Shown one piece after another: positions 7,591 through 16,640 of a stretch of DNA of 64,000 bases; within the stretch, counting starts at the first letter, position 1; each line of letters starts with the position of its first letter. The notes beneath the pieces are model-generated. The model was not told the origin of the DNA. It worked only from the letters and a program-made list of their open reading frames with translations, and did not search any database. The stretch lies in NCBI GenBank assembly GCA_035629025.1, contig DASPIU010000051.1:1-64000 (forward strand), given 5' to 3'. Both the position numbers and the translations under genes were made by a program. The DNA is from Stenotrophomonas_A sp035629025. GTDB lineage: Bacteria; Pseudomonadota; Gammaproteobacteria; Xanthomonadales; Xanthomonadaceae.

Positions 7591-9800
7591 GGCGCGGCCT
7601 CCGCGGCCGTCGGCACGGGCGACAAGTGCAGACCGAGCACGCGGGCGTCGTTGACCACGCCGTCGCGGCCACCCTGCCCGCCCGTGTAATGGGCGAAATG
7701 CGCCAGCGCGCTCATGTTGAAACCTTCTTCCAGGGAGATGTGGCAGGCGCCGGGGCCGGCATCGAATTCGACCAGCGTCGAATCCTGCACTCCCACGCTG
7801 TGCGGCATCACCACCGGCCGCAGCTGGTCGGCCCGGCCCTCGCAGCTGATGCGCAGTTGCTTCACCGCGGCAGTGACGCCGGTGTTGATCGGCCCGTGCT
7901 GGTTCTCGAAGCGCAGCCGTGCGCGCCAGGTGCCGGCGTGCGGGGCGGTCCATTGCCAGTGACTGGAACCGGGCAGGGACTGCTGCGCGCCAATGCAGGT
8001 TTCGTCGCTGGGCAGCGATTCCAGTGCACCCGCGCGCCGGGTCAGACGCAAACAGGTAGCCGCGCCCGGGGCGACACTGAGCCGCCGCGTGCCGGCAGGC
8101 TGGGCGACGCCATCGCGCCACAGCACGTGGTCGGGCGGCACCTCGATCGTCCAATCCTTGCCGGCAGCCACCGGTTGCGGCGCCGCGGGCGTGGCCGGGG
8201 CGAAGCGTTCTGCCGGCTGCGGCGGCGCGCTGGCCCCGCTGCGCGTGGCCGTCAGGTGCACCACGGTTTGCGCAGCGCGGGTGTCGGTCCTGGCAGCGAC
8301 TAGCAGGTCACCGTCGATGCGCGCCGGGCGCACCAGCACGTAGCGATGGCCGCCATCGTCCAGGGTGATGCGGTCTCGCTCGCCAAACAGCATTGGCACC
8401 AATGCGGCTGGCAGTTTCGGCGCGACGCGGCCGTCGGCCTCCACCCCAAACACACCCTCGCGCACCATCGCCAGGTAGCCGGCCACCGACCACAGCTGGC
8501 GCTGCGAATTGACCACCGGCCCACTCAGCGCGCCGTCGTCCACGTGCACGGCCTGGCTGAGCATTTCGTAGTTTTCCATGTTCGAGCCGGCCAGCGCCGC
8601 GCCGCGCAGGATGGATTCGATCTCCAGCGCAATGCGCGGTGCATCGTCGAGTCGACGCGCCGCACGCAGGGAATAGGCGCTGACGAACGGCCAGATCGCG
8701 CGGTTGTGATAGATCGGCTGCGCCGACTCCTGCGGCCACACCACCGGGCTGCCGGCCGCGGTGACCGGATAGTTCGCCAGGGCACGGCGTGCGCGTTCGG
8801 CCGGGAATACATCGGCCAGCACGCCGAGCGACAGGCCGAGCAGGTCGTACTTGGCAACCGGCAGCATGGCCACGCCCGTGCCGTGTTGATCGCGCGCACC
8901 GGCCGGGCCGAGGTAGCTCATGTACTGCCCGTCCTGCTCGCGCCAGAAGCGCTGGTTGATCTGCTGGCGCAGCGCATCGGCCCACTGACCATATTGCGCC
9001 GCACGCGCATCGCCGCGCTGGCGCGCGAGATCTTCGGCCATGCGCAAGGCCTGGTAGTGCAGCACGTTGGTCGACAGTGCGTAGGACTCGCCAATGAAAC
9101 GCACGTCCTGCGCGGTCCAGCCCGGGTAGGTCTGCTCACGCCAATCAAGGAAGGAAGTCTCGCCGCGGTACAGGCCCACGGCCGGGTCGAAGGCGTACTG
9201 CCGGTCTTGCGCCAGGGTGCCCTGCAAGGCCTGCCAGACCTCGTCGGCAAAGGCGGGATCATCGAGCAGGCCGCGCGCGCCCAGGAACCAGACCACGCGG
9301 TCGGTACTGATCGGCCAGCTGCCGCCCGAACCGGTGTCCTGCGCGACGAACAGCCCCGGCGTGCGTCCATCGCGCGCCGGGGAGAGCTTGAAGCGCAGCG
9401 ACTGGCGGGTGCGCACCGGATCGACCCGCGCCAGCGCCAGGTCGGCGGCGAAACTCATGTCGCGTGTCCACACATAGGGCCAGCGCGCGCCGGTCTGGAA
9501 GCACGCGCAAGGCACCGGCCGGCCTTCGTCGAACGCGGGATCGACAATGGCCTGCACGCGGTTGGCGTCCAGCTCCTGTTGCGCCAGCGCGAACAACGCG
9601 TCGAACAGCACGCTGGCGGTGTCGCTGCGCGATGCGGGCGCGGCGATGCGCACGTCCTGGCCGGGCGCGCGCAGCAGATAGCCGCCATCGGCAGCGGTCT
9701 CGGCGCGCGCATGGCGGCCGTCGAATTGCAGATCGTCCGCAGCCACGGCCGATCCTGCCGTCGTCCCGAAGGCGACGGCCAGGCAGATCATCTTCAGCAT
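7587..9800 (-). CDS. Secreted six-hairpin glycosidase (GH15/GH63-like), maltodextrin cluster
   Basis: Predicted periplasmic (alpha/alpha)6-barrel glycosidase of 737 residues. It has a signal peptide (MICLAVAFGTTAGSAVA), the barrel motif YVWTRDMSFAADLAL (WxRD is seen in GH15/GH63-type enzymes) and WPQESAQPIYHNRAIWPF, then a C-terminal beta-rich part. The ATG at 9798-9800 gives the best signal peptide. Its distance from the strong GAGGGAGGGAGG (about 37 bases upstream) leaves room for a non-ATG start nearer that site. The frame runs further up to an ATG inside the 9948 operator, which is certainly not the real start. It is the first gene of the three-gene operon. Substrate is inferred from context. 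Confidence 0.85.
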   Translation of the reverse strand: MLKMICLAVAFGTTAGSAVAADDLQFDGRHARAETAADGGYLLRAPGQDVRIAAPASRSDTASVLFDALFALAQQELDANRVQAIVDPAFDEGRPVPCACFQTGARWPYVWTRDMSFAADLALARVDPVRTRQSLRFKLSPARDGRTPGLFVAQDTGSGGSWPISTDRVVWFLGARGLLDDPAFADEVWQALQGTLAQDRQYAFDPAVGLYRGETSFLDWREQTYPGWTAQDVRFIGESYALSTNVLHYQALRMAEDLARQRGDARAAQYGQWADALRQQINQRFWREQDGQYMSYLGPAGARDQHGTGVAMLPVAKYDLLGLSLGVLADVFPAERARRALANYPVTAAGSPVVWPQESAQPIYHNRAIWPFVSAYSLRAARRLDDAPRIALEIESILRGAALAGSNMENYEMLSQAVHVDDGALSGPVVNSQRQLWSVAGYLAMVREGVFGVEADGRVAPKLPAALVPMLFGERDRITLDDGGHRYVLVRPARIDGDLLVAARTDTRAAQTVVHLTATRSGASAPPQPAERFAPATPAAPQPVAAGKDWTIEVPPDHVLWRDGVAQPAGTRRLSVAPGAATCLRLTRRAGALESLPSDETCIGAQQSLPGSSHWQWTAPHAGTWRARLRFENQHGPINTGVTAAVKQLRISCEGRADQLRPVVMPHSVGVQDSTLVEFDAGPGACHISLEEGFNMSALAHFAHYTGGQGGRDGVVNDARVLGLHLSPVPTAAEAAP

Positions 9801-9947
9801 CGAAGCGGCAAACCGGTTCGCACCGGCCAGCCTCCCTCCCTCTTTGCCCGCGTTGTCAGGATGCACCGGTCCTCTGGCGCAGCTCGCGGCCCCCTCCCAG
9901 GCGGCCTGCCCACATGGTAGGCATGGGCATGCGCGGCGCGTCCAGCC

Positions 9948-9961
9948 TGCATACGTATTCA
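9948..9961. promoter_or_regulatory. LacI-type operator copy 1 (TGCATACGTATTCA)
   Basis: Near-perfect palindrome centred on CG, lying between the divergent six-hairpin glycosidase operon and the GH97 gene. Read toward the leftward operon it is TGAATACGTATGCAGG, identical over 16 bases to the copies at 12127 and 19615. A TATAGT hexamer at about 9995-10000 may be the -10 of the GH97 promoter. Confidence 0.8.
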
Positions 9962-10035
9962 TTGCCGGGCGCGCGGTGCCCGCGCGCCTCGCCGCTATAG
10001 TCCGTGCAGATCACGCGGTCGCCTTGGGAGGGGAA

Positions 10036-12078
10036 ATGCCGACGTCGTTCCAATGGTTGCGCGCGGCTGCGTGCCTGCTCGCCGCCCTGGCCTTCGCGCC
10101 GCTGCATGCCGAACCTGTCACCGTCGCCACGGTTGAATCGCCGGGCAAGGTCCTGCGCGTGGAATTGCAACTGGACGGCGGCCAGCCGAGCTACCGGGTG
10201 TGGCGCCTGGGTGATGCGGTGGTCGGCAGCTCGCGGCTGGGCTTCCAGCTGCGCGATGGCCGCCTGGACCGCGACCTGACGGTGCTGGCGCAAGCCAGTC
10301 GCAGTTTCGACGAGACCTGGGAACAGCCCTGGGGCGAACGCCGCTTCATCCGCAACCACTACAACGAGCTCAGCGTGAGCCTGGGCGAGCGCTCCGGCGC
10401 GCGCCGGCGCTTCGACGTGGTGTTCCGCGTCTATGACGACGGCCTGGGCTTCCGCTACCGGTTCCCGCAGCAAGCCGGGCTGCGCGAGGCGATCATCGAT
10501 GACGAACTGACCGAGTTCGACATCGCGCCCGAGTCCACCGCTTGGTGGATCCCGGCCGGCGAACCGATTCACTACGAATACCTGTACCGGCGCACGCCAC
10601 TGGCCGAAGTGCCGCTGGCGCACACGCCGATCACCTTGCGCAGCCGCGACGGCCTGCATGTGTCCATCCACGAGGCGGCGCTGGTCGACTATGCCGGCAT
10701 GTGGCTGCGCCGCAGCGAGGGCCAGCGCCTGCGCGCGCAGCTCTCGCCCGCGGCCGAGGGCTGGAAGGTGCGGCGCAGCCTGCCCTTCGATACGCCCTGG
10801 CGCACCCTGCAGATCAGCGACAGCGCCGGTGGGCTGGTCGAGTCCAGCCTGATCCTCAACCTCAACGAACCCAACAAGCTTGGTGACGTGGGCTGGGTGC
10901 ACCCGGCCAAATACATCGGTGTGTGGTGGTCGATGCACCTGAACCAGGAAACCTGGAGCACCGGCCCCAAGCACGCAGCCACCACCGCCAACACCAGGCG
11001 CTACATCGACTTTGCCGCCAGGCACGGCTTCCGCGGCGTGCTGGTGGAAGGCTGGAACCCCGGCTGGGACGGCGACTGGGTCGGCAATGGCAACGGCTTC
11101 GACTTCACCCGCGCCACGCCGGATTTCGACATCGAGGCGCTGTCGGCCTACGCCGCGCGCAAGGGCGTGCACCTGATCGGCCATCACGAGACCGGCTGCG
11201 CGATCGACCACTACGAGGACCAGCTGGGCGCCGCGCTCGACCTGTATGCGCGGCTGGGCGTGGACGTGGTCAAGACCGGCTACGTCTGCGACGACGGCCA
11301 GGTCGAACGCCGCAACCCGGCCGGCGGTCCGCCGTGGCGCGAATGGCACGACGGCCAGTTCATGGCCCGCCACCATCTCAACGTGGTCGAGCAGGCGGCA
11401 CAGCGCCATATCGCCATCAACGCGCATGAGCCGATCAAGGACACCGGCCTGCGCCGCACCTACCCGAACTGGATGTCGCGCGAAGGCGCGCGCGGCATGG
11501 AATACAACGCCTGGGGCCAGCCGCCCAATCCGCCCGAGCACGAGGTCAACCTCGTATTCACCCGTCTGCTCGCCGGGCCGATGGACTACACGCCGGGCAT
11601 CGTCAGCCTGCGCGGCCGCAATGGTCAGGCCATTCCGAGCACGCTGGCGCGGCAGCTCGCGCTGTATGTGACTCTGTACAGCCCGCTGCAGATGGCCGCC
11701 GACCTGCCCGAGCACTACGAGCAGCACCGCGATGCGTTCCGCTTCATCGAGGACGTGGCCGTGGACTGGGACGACACCCGCGTGCTGGGCGGCGAGGTCG
11801 GCGACTACGTCACCATCGCGCGCAAGGATCGGAACAGTCGCGACTGGTTCCTGGGCAGCATCACCGACGAACACGGCCGCGTGTTGCCGGTATCCCTTTC
11901 CTTCCTGGAACCGGGTGTGCGCTATCGCGCGGAGATATACCGCGACGGTGAAGGCGCGGATTTCCGCAGCAATCCGTTTGCCTTCGTGCGCGAGACGCGC
12001 GAGGTCGGCAGCGGCGATTCGATAGTGTTGACGCTGGCACCCGGTGGCGGTGAAGCGATTCGGTTTACGCCTTTGTAG
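10036..12078 (+). CDS. GH97 alpha-glucosidase, SusB-type (inverting class)
   Basis: Releases glucose from the non-reducing ends of malto-oligosaccharides, probably in the periplasm. It is 680 residues. The signal peptide ends at about 25 (APLHA), followed by the GH97 N-terminal beta-supersandwich and a catalytic barrel from about 290 (VLVEGWNPGWDG). Residues matching the SusB set are visible: Glu385 in HHE, Glu465 in INAHE (general base/calcium ligand in SusB) and Glu489 in GMEY (acid), with the same 24-residue spacing as SusB Glu508/Glu532, so an inverting mechanism is expected. The start follows TGGGAGGGGAA, a ribosome site nearly identical to that of the downstream receptor gene. Confidence 0.93.
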   Translation: MPTSFQWLRAAACLLAALAFAPLHAEPVTVATVESPGKVLRVELQLDGGQPSYRVWRLGDAVVGSSRLGFQLRDGRLDRDLTVLAQASRSFDETWEQPWGERRFIRNHYNELSVSLGERSGARRRFDVVFRVYDDGLGFRYRFPQQAGLREAIIDDELTEFDIAPESTAWWIPAGEPIHYEYLYRRTPLAEVPLAHTPITLRSRDGLHVSIHEAALVDYAGMWLRRSEGQRLRAQLSPAAEGWKVRRSLPFDTPWRTLQISDSAGGLVESSLILNLNEPNKLGDVGWVHPAKYIGVWWSMHLNQETWSTGPKHAATTANTRRYIDFAARHGFRGVLVEGWNPGWDGDWVGNGNGFDFTRATPDFDIEALSAYAARKGVHLIGHHETGCAIDHYEDQLGAALDLYARLGVDVVKTGYVCDDGQVERRNPAGGPPWREWHDGQFMARHHLNVVEQAAQRHIAINAHEPIKDTGLRRTYPNWMSREGARGMEYNAWGQPPNPPEHEVNLVFTRLLAGPMDYTPGIVSLRGRNGQAIPSTLARQLALYVTLYSPLQMAADLPEHYEQHRDAFRFIEDVAVDWDDTRVLGGEVGDYVTIARKDRNSRDWFLGSITDEHGRVLPVSLSFLEPGVRYRAEIYRDGEGADFRSNPFAFVRETREVGSGDSIVLTLAPGGGEAIRFTPL

Positions 12079-12125
12079 TGCAGCCAATGCCGCGGCCGGA
12101 ACCGATTCCAGCCGCATGAGCTGCA

Positions 12126-12154
12126 TTGAATACGTATGCAGGCCGGTCTATACG
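12126..12154 (+). promoter_or_regulatory. Promoter overlapping LacI-type operator copy 2, upstream of TonB receptor
   Basis: TTGAAT (-35) at 12126 and TATACG (-10) at 12149 are separated by 17 bases. The operator TGAATACGTATGCA (12127-12140) covers the -35 and half the spacer, so a bound repressor would exclude RNA polymerase. The receptor starts about 110 bases downstream. The ATG within the palindrome opens a frame continuous with the receptor but is not its start. Confidence 0.7.
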
Positions 12155-12263
12155 GCCGACACACTGCCTACCATTACCCGCAGTCGCGCACCGTCTTGGT
12201 TGCGACGCGCCACCCCCCGGGGGGCGACACAAATCGAATGACAACATTGCCTGGGAGGGGAAA

Positions 12264-15029
12264 ATGTTGAACCACAAGCACAGCGCGCTCAGCCTCGCGC
12301 TGGCCGCCGCGATGATGCCGATGCTGGCGTCCGCGCAGTCGGCCGATCCGGCTACCGCCGATACCACGCCGCAGCAGAACACCGGCTCGGTCACCGACCT
12401 GGATACCGTCGAAGTCACCGGCATCCGCCGCGGCATCGAGAGCGCCATCGCGGTCAAGCGCGACGCCACCTCGGTGGTCGAGGCGATCTCGGCCGAGGAC
12501 ATCGGCAAACTGCCAGACATCTCCATCGCCGAATCGCTGGCACGCCTGCCTGGCCTGTCCGCGCAGCGCGTGGCCGGCCGCGCGCAGGTCATCAGCATCC
12601 GCGGCCTGTCGCCGGACTTCGCCACCACCCTGCTCAACGGCCGTGAAGTCGTCAGCACTGGCGACAACCGCAGCGTCGAGTTCGACCAGTACCCGGCCGA
12701 GCTGATGAACGGCGTCACCGTGTACAAGACCCCGGATGCGGCACTGGTCGGCCAGGGCCTGTCCGGCACCATCGACATGCAGACCGTGCGCCCGCTCAGC
12801 TTCGGCGACCGCGTCATCACCGTCGGCGGCCACTTCCAGAACAATTCGCTGGGCAAGGCGGCCAACGTCGACCCCAACGGCAACCGCTTCAACGCCAGCT
12901 ACATCGATCAGTTCGCCGACGGCAAGTTCGGCATCTCGATCGGCTATGCGCATACCGACACGCCGATCCAGGAAAACCAGGTGGGCCTGTACGAGCCGTG
13001 GAGCACCGAGAACACCGACCAGGGCTTCCGCCCCGGCGTTCCGGCCGGCACCTACTACAGCGACGGCATCAAGGCCCTGCGCCGCACCGGCAACGCCAAG
13101 CGCGACGCCGTGATGGCCACCGTGCAGTTCCGCCCGTCCAACGCCTGGACCAGCACGCTCGACGCCTTCCACACCGAAGCCGAGCAGATCGACACCGCCA
13201 ACCAGTTCGAGGTCAGCCTCGGCAACTACAACGGCGGCTACAGCCCCGGCCTGGCCGTGAGCAACCTGCAGGTCAACGGCAACAACACGATGACCGGCGG
13301 CACCGCCAGCGGCGTGTACCCGCTGGTGCGCGGCATGTACAACAAGCGCGAAGACAAGATCGACGCGTATGGCTGGAACAACGAGTTCACCTTCGACTCG
13401 GGCGTGCGCATCAGTGCCGACCTGAACTACTCCAAGGCCACCCGCGAGGAGCTGAGCCTGGAGAACAACACCCAGATGGCGCCGATGCCGCAGCTGGATA
13501 CGGTCAACCTGACCTACCACAGCAACGACTTCTCCCAGCTGGTGCCCGGCCGCGACTATTCCGATCCGAACTCGCTGTACCTGACCAACACCATCTATGG
13601 CTCCGGCTACGGCAAGGTGCCGAGCGTGGAAGACCGGCTGAAGGGCGCCCGCCTGCAGGCCAGCTTCCCGATGCCCGAAGCCTTGGGCTGGATCCGCGAC
13701 CTGGACGTGGGCGTCAACTACGCCGACCGCGAAAAGCACAAGGAACAGCCGGAAGGCAACATCAACCTCGGCGCGCAAGGCGACAGCACCATCGCCAGCG
13801 ACCTGCAGTACAGCCCGGTCAATCTCGGCTTTGCCGGCATCGGCTTCATCCCGGCCTGGAACGTGCCGGCGGCGGTGGACCGCTACATGACCTTCCAACC
13901 GGTGGACGACCTGTCCTACCTGGTCTCCAAGGCGTGGACGGTGAACGAGAAGATCACCACCGCCTGGGTCCGGGCCAACCTGGATGCCGACCTGAGCGAC
14001 AGCGTGAGCCTGCGCGGCAATTTCGGCGTGCAGCTGCAGCACGCCGACCAGTCGTCCAAGGCCAACTACTGGGACGGCACCCAGCCTGCCGGCAGTGAAG
14101 TTCGTCCCTTTGAAGCAGGCAAGGATTACGACGACTGGCTGCCGAGCATGAACCTGGCGTTCCTGTTCCCGCACGACCAGACCGTGCGCTTCGCCCTGGC
14201 CAAGCAGGTCGCCCGCCCGCGTGTGGACCAGATGCGCGCTTCGCTGGAGTTCGGCGTGGACTCGTCCACCGGCAAGCCCGGCGCCAGCGGCGGCAACCCG
14301 CTGCTCGACCCGTGGCGCGCCAATGCGCTGGATATCTCCTACGAGAAGTACTTCGGCGAGAAGGCGTATGTGGCTGCGGCGTTCTTCTACAAGGACCTGA
14401 AGAGCTACATCTACACCCAGAGCCGCGACGACTACGACTTCTCGGCGTTCGTGGCCGACTACGTGCCGCCGCCGGGTGGCGCGCCGGTGCAGACCATCGG
14501 CACGTTCACCGCGCCGGAGAACGGCAAGGGTGGCACGCTGCGCGGCCTGGAGCTGACCGCTTCGCTGCCGCTGGACATGCTGTGGTCGCCGCTGCGCGGC
14601 TTCGGTGTGCAGGCCAGCGCCACCTTCAACGACAGCGACGTGAAGATCCGCGATCCCGACAGCGCTTCCAGTGTGGGCAGCGGCGCCATTGACCTGCCGG
14701 GCCTGTCCGACCGCGTGTACAACTTCACCGCCTACTACGAGAACAAGGGCTTCGAGGCGCGCGTGAGCCAGCGTCGTCGCTCCGACTTCATCGGCGAGAT
14801 CGGCAACTTCAACGGCAACCGCACGCTGCGCTACGTGGTCGGCGAAAGCGTCACCGACGCGCAGGTCAGCTACAGCTTCGGCGATTCGCTGGAAGGCCTG
14901 AGCATCCTGCTGCAGGTGAGCAACCTGACCAACGCGCCGTACCGCACCTATGCCGGCACCAAGGATCGGCCGCTGGAGTACATCGAGTGGGGCCGCACCT
15001 ACCTGATGGGCGTGACGTACAAGTTCTGA
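12264..15029 (+). CDS. TonB-dependent outer-membrane receptor for maltodextrins
   Basis: Outer-membrane active transporter of 921 residues. The signal peptide ends at about 23 (MLASAQS), followed by a TonB-box-like segment (TVEVTGIRRG), a plug domain (SIAESLARLPGLSAQRVAGR, ISIRGL) and a 22-strand barrel ending in the typical aromatic residue (GVTYKF). The ATG at 12264 follows GGGAGGGG and gives the signal peptide. It belongs to the family often annotated as TonB-dependent receptors of carbohydrate-utilisation loci in Xanthomonas. Placement beside GH97 and GH13 enzymes and under the shared operator indicates maltodextrins as ligand. An intrinsic terminator follows the stop. Confidence 0.95.
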   Translation: MLNHKHSALSLALAAAMMPMLASAQSADPATADTTPQQNTGSVTDLDTVEVTGIRRGIESAIAVKRDATSVVEAISAEDIGKLPDISIAESLARLPGLSAQRVAGRAQVISIRGLSPDFATTLLNGREVVSTGDNRSVEFDQYPAELMNGVTVYKTPDAALVGQGLSGTIDMQTVRPLSFGDRVITVGGHFQNNSLGKAANVDPNGNRFNASYIDQFADGKFGISIGYAHTDTPIQENQVGLYEPWSTENTDQGFRPGVPAGTYYSDGIKALRRTGNAKRDAVMATVQFRPSNAWTSTLDAFHTEAEQIDTANQFEVSLGNYNGGYSPGLAVSNLQVNGNNTMTGGTASGVYPLVRGMYNKREDKIDAYGWNNEFTFDSGVRISADLNYSKATREELSLENNTQMAPMPQLDTVNLTYHSNDFSQLVPGRDYSDPNSLYLTNTIYGSGYGKVPSVEDRLKGARLQASFPMPEALGWIRDLDVGVNYADREKHKEQPEGNINLGAQGDSTIASDLQYSPVNLGFAGIGFIPAWNVPAAVDRYMTFQPVDDLSYLVSKAWTVNEKITTAWVRANLDADLSDSVSLRGNFGVQLQHADQSSKANYWDGTQPAGSEVRPFEAGKDYDDWLPSMNLAFLFPHDQTVRFALAKQVARPRVDQMRASLEFGVDSSTGKPGASGGNPLLDPWRANALDISYEKYFGEKAYVAAAFFYKDLKSYIYTQSRDDYDFSAFVADYVPPPGGAPVQTIGTFTAPENGKGGTLRGLELTASLPLDMLWSPLRGFGVQASATFNDSDVKIRDPDSASSVGSGAIDLPGLSDRVYNFTAYYENKGFEARVSQRRRSDFIGEIGNFNGNRTLRYVVGESVTDAQVSYSFGDSLEGLSILLQVSNLTNAPYRTYAGTKDRPLEYIEWGRTYLMGVTYKF

Positions 15030-15053
15030 CCCCCCCAAGGTGAAGAAGGAAGG

Positions 15054-15084
15054 GCCCGCTGCCTTGGCAGCGGGCTTTTTCTTT
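15054..15084 (+). terminator. Intrinsic terminator after TonB receptor
   Basis: GCCCGCTGCC and GGCAGCGGGC form a perfect ten-base stem followed by TTTTTCTTT. It closes the receptor transcript 25 bases after its stop and just before the end of the convergent LysR gene. Confidence 0.9.
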
Positions 15085-15090
15085 GCGCGC

Positions 15091-16095
15091 TCAATCGCCC
15101 GGTGCCGGCGGGCAGCAGACCACGCGAGCCAGGTATTGGCGCGCGGCTTGTCGGGTTTGCGCGGCCTCGGCCTTGAGCCATTCGCGGAAGCGCACGATCT
15201 TGTCCTCCTGGCAGCGCGCCACCTGTGTGGTGAACGAGAACGTGCGGCCGTCGGAGGCGACAAAGTTGTGCGCGGGCACCAGCGCGCCGCTGCGCAGCTC
15301 ATGCTCGAACAGCAGCGGCGAGCCGATCGCCACGCCCTGCCCGGCTACCGCGGCGGCGATATCCAGATGCTCGGCGGACAGACGCGTGCCGAACTTGCCG
15401 GACAGGTCGGCCAACGGATAGCCCCGTGCCCGATACCACAGCCGCCACCAGTCGGGCCGCCCCAGCAGCGGCACATCGAGTGGCTGGGTGGGATCTTCGA
15501 TCGCGGCTGCGGCGCGGCGCAAGGCGGGCGCACACAGCGGCAGGAACACATTGGGGAATAGTTCGACCGAATGCAGCCCAGGCCAGCGGCCGTGACCGTG
15601 GCGAATGGCCGCATCGAAGCGGCCGCTGGTCAGGTCCTGCGCCTGCGCCGACAGATCGAGCTCCACGGTCAGATGCGAGTGCTGCGCACGGAAGCGGCCG
15701 AGGCGCGGCGTCAGCCAACCGGTGCCCAGGCTGGGTGGCGTGGTCAGGAAGAGACGCGTCTGCTCGCGCTCTTCGGCGTGGTTGCCGCGCAGCGGTGCAA
15801 GCGCGCGGGTCGCTTCCTCCGCCATGCGGCGCCCAACGATGGTCAATTCGACGTATTGCGCGTGACGCATGAACAGCCGCACGCCGATCTGCGTCTCCAG
15901 CTGCTGCACGTGATGACTCACCAACGCGGCGCTGGTCTCCAGTTCCTGTGCAGCGCGCGCAAAGCTGCCCAACCGCGCGGCCGCCTCGAAGGCCCGGATC
16001 GCGACGAGCGATGGCGTGGGTGGGACCTCGACCTTCAACCTGGCTTGGCCTGGCGAGCGGAACCCGGATGGTAACGCTCGCCGGGCCGGCGCCAC
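15091..16095 (-). CDS. LysR-family regulator (GcvA-like)
   Basis: Predicted DNA-binding regulator with an N-terminal winged helix (AIRAFEAAARLGSFARAAQEL) and a C-terminal effector-binding domain (GRFDAAIRHGHGRWPG, DIAAAVAGQGVAIG). LysR proteins of this GcvA/AmpR-like type usually begin with a few residues before P-x-L-x-A-x-R-A-F, so the first 20 residues here are probably not translated. A TTG at about 16041 is an alternative start; the ATG at 16095 is kept only as the outer limit. It is followed on the other side by a HxlR gene on the same strand, 6 bases away. Target genes are unknown; the neighbouring MFS gene is one candidate. Confidence 0.85.
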   Translation of the reverse strand: MAPARRALPSGFRSPGQARLKVEVPPTPSLVAIRAFEAAARLGSFARAAQELETSAALVSHHVQQLETQIGVRLFMRHAQYVELTIVGRRMAEEATRALAPLRGNHAEEREQTRLFLTTPPSLGTGWLTPRLGRFRAQHSHLTVELDLSAQAQDLTSGRFDAAIRHGHGRWPGLHSVELFPNVFLPLCAPALRRAAAAIEDPTQPLDVPLLGRPDWWRLWYRARGYPLADLSGKFGTRLSAEHLDIAAAVAGQGVAIGSPLLFEHELRSGALVPAHNFVASDGRTFSFTTQVARCQEDKIVRFREWLKAEAAQTRQAARQYLARVVCCPPAPGD

Positions 16096-16101
16096 CAGTT
16101 G

Positions 16102-16545
16102 TTACACCTTGCGTACCTCGGTGGCGGCAGGGGCCAAGGGTCGTCCGTCCTTCGACGCCGGGGCCATGTAGGGCACGGGCTTGCCGGTCCGCCTGTCCAC
16201 CAGGACTGAGTGACGTTCGCCGGGCGCGAACAGATGGCGCTCTCCCCACTGGCGCAGCGCCATTACCACCGGGAACAGGCTTTCGCCCTGCGCCGTCAGC
16301 ACGTACTCCTGATATGCCGTGCCATCGGAAGCCGCCCGCGTTTCGAGAATGCCGGCGTCCACCAGCTTGCGCAGGCGGTCGGCCAGGATGTTGCGAGCCA
16401 TGCCCAGGCTGCGCTGGAAATCGCTGAAACGGCGCAGGCCATCGAAGGCATCGCGCACGATGAGCAGCGACCAGCGATCGCCCACAACGTCAACGGCGCG
16501 CGCTACGGGACAGGGTTCGTCAGTGACGGAGTTGCGAGCTGGCAT
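16102..16545 (-). CDS. HxlR-family transcriptional regulator
   Basis: Winged-helix regulator of 147 residues. The family pattern is clear: CPVARAVDVVGDRWSLLIVR (14-33 region), RRFSDFQRSLGMARNILADR (recognition helix) and YVLTAQGESLFPVVMALRQW. The ATG at 16543-16545 is chosen because AGGAAAG lies five bases before it; the longer frame lacks a site. It is divergent from an MFS transporter with an inverted repeat in the shared promoter region, the usual layout for a HxlR/MarR-type repressor controlling an efflux pump. Confidence 0.93.
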   Translation of the reverse strand: MPARNSVTDEPCPVARAVDVVGDRWSLLIVRDAFDGLRRFSDFQRSLGMARNILADRLRKLVDAGILETRAASDGTAYQEYVLTAQGESLFPVVMALRQWGERHLFAPGERHSVLVDRRTGKPVPYMAPASKDGRPLAPAATEVRKV

Positions 16546-16576
16546 GGCCTTTCCTGTGGACGAGTGGAGCGGACGC

Positions 16577-16630
16577 GGTTGCATTTTAAAACCGCTTGCC
16601 CTAGCCTCCAACCAGTTTTGTTTTGCAACC
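16577..16630. promoter_or_regulatory. Inverted repeat between HxlR regulator and MFS gene
   Basis: GGTTGCATTTTAAAACC at 16577 and CCAGTTTTGTTTTGCAACC ending at 16630 are inverted copies of GGTTGCA-(A/T-rich). TTGCCC at about 16596 could be a -35. This AT-rich patch is unlike its surroundings and is the likely binding site of the HxlR protein. Confidence 0.55.
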
Positions 16631-16640
16631 GGTACGGGCC

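Noticed and set aside
9801..9962. Upstream extension of the six-hairpin glycosidase to MNTYAGW...
   Set aside because: The ATG lies inside the operator and the extension would place non-signal sequence before a good signal peptide.
12174..15302. 1042-codon minus-strand frame opposite the TonB receptor
   Set aside because: Antisense shadow of a clear receptor; no ribosome site or recognisable domain.
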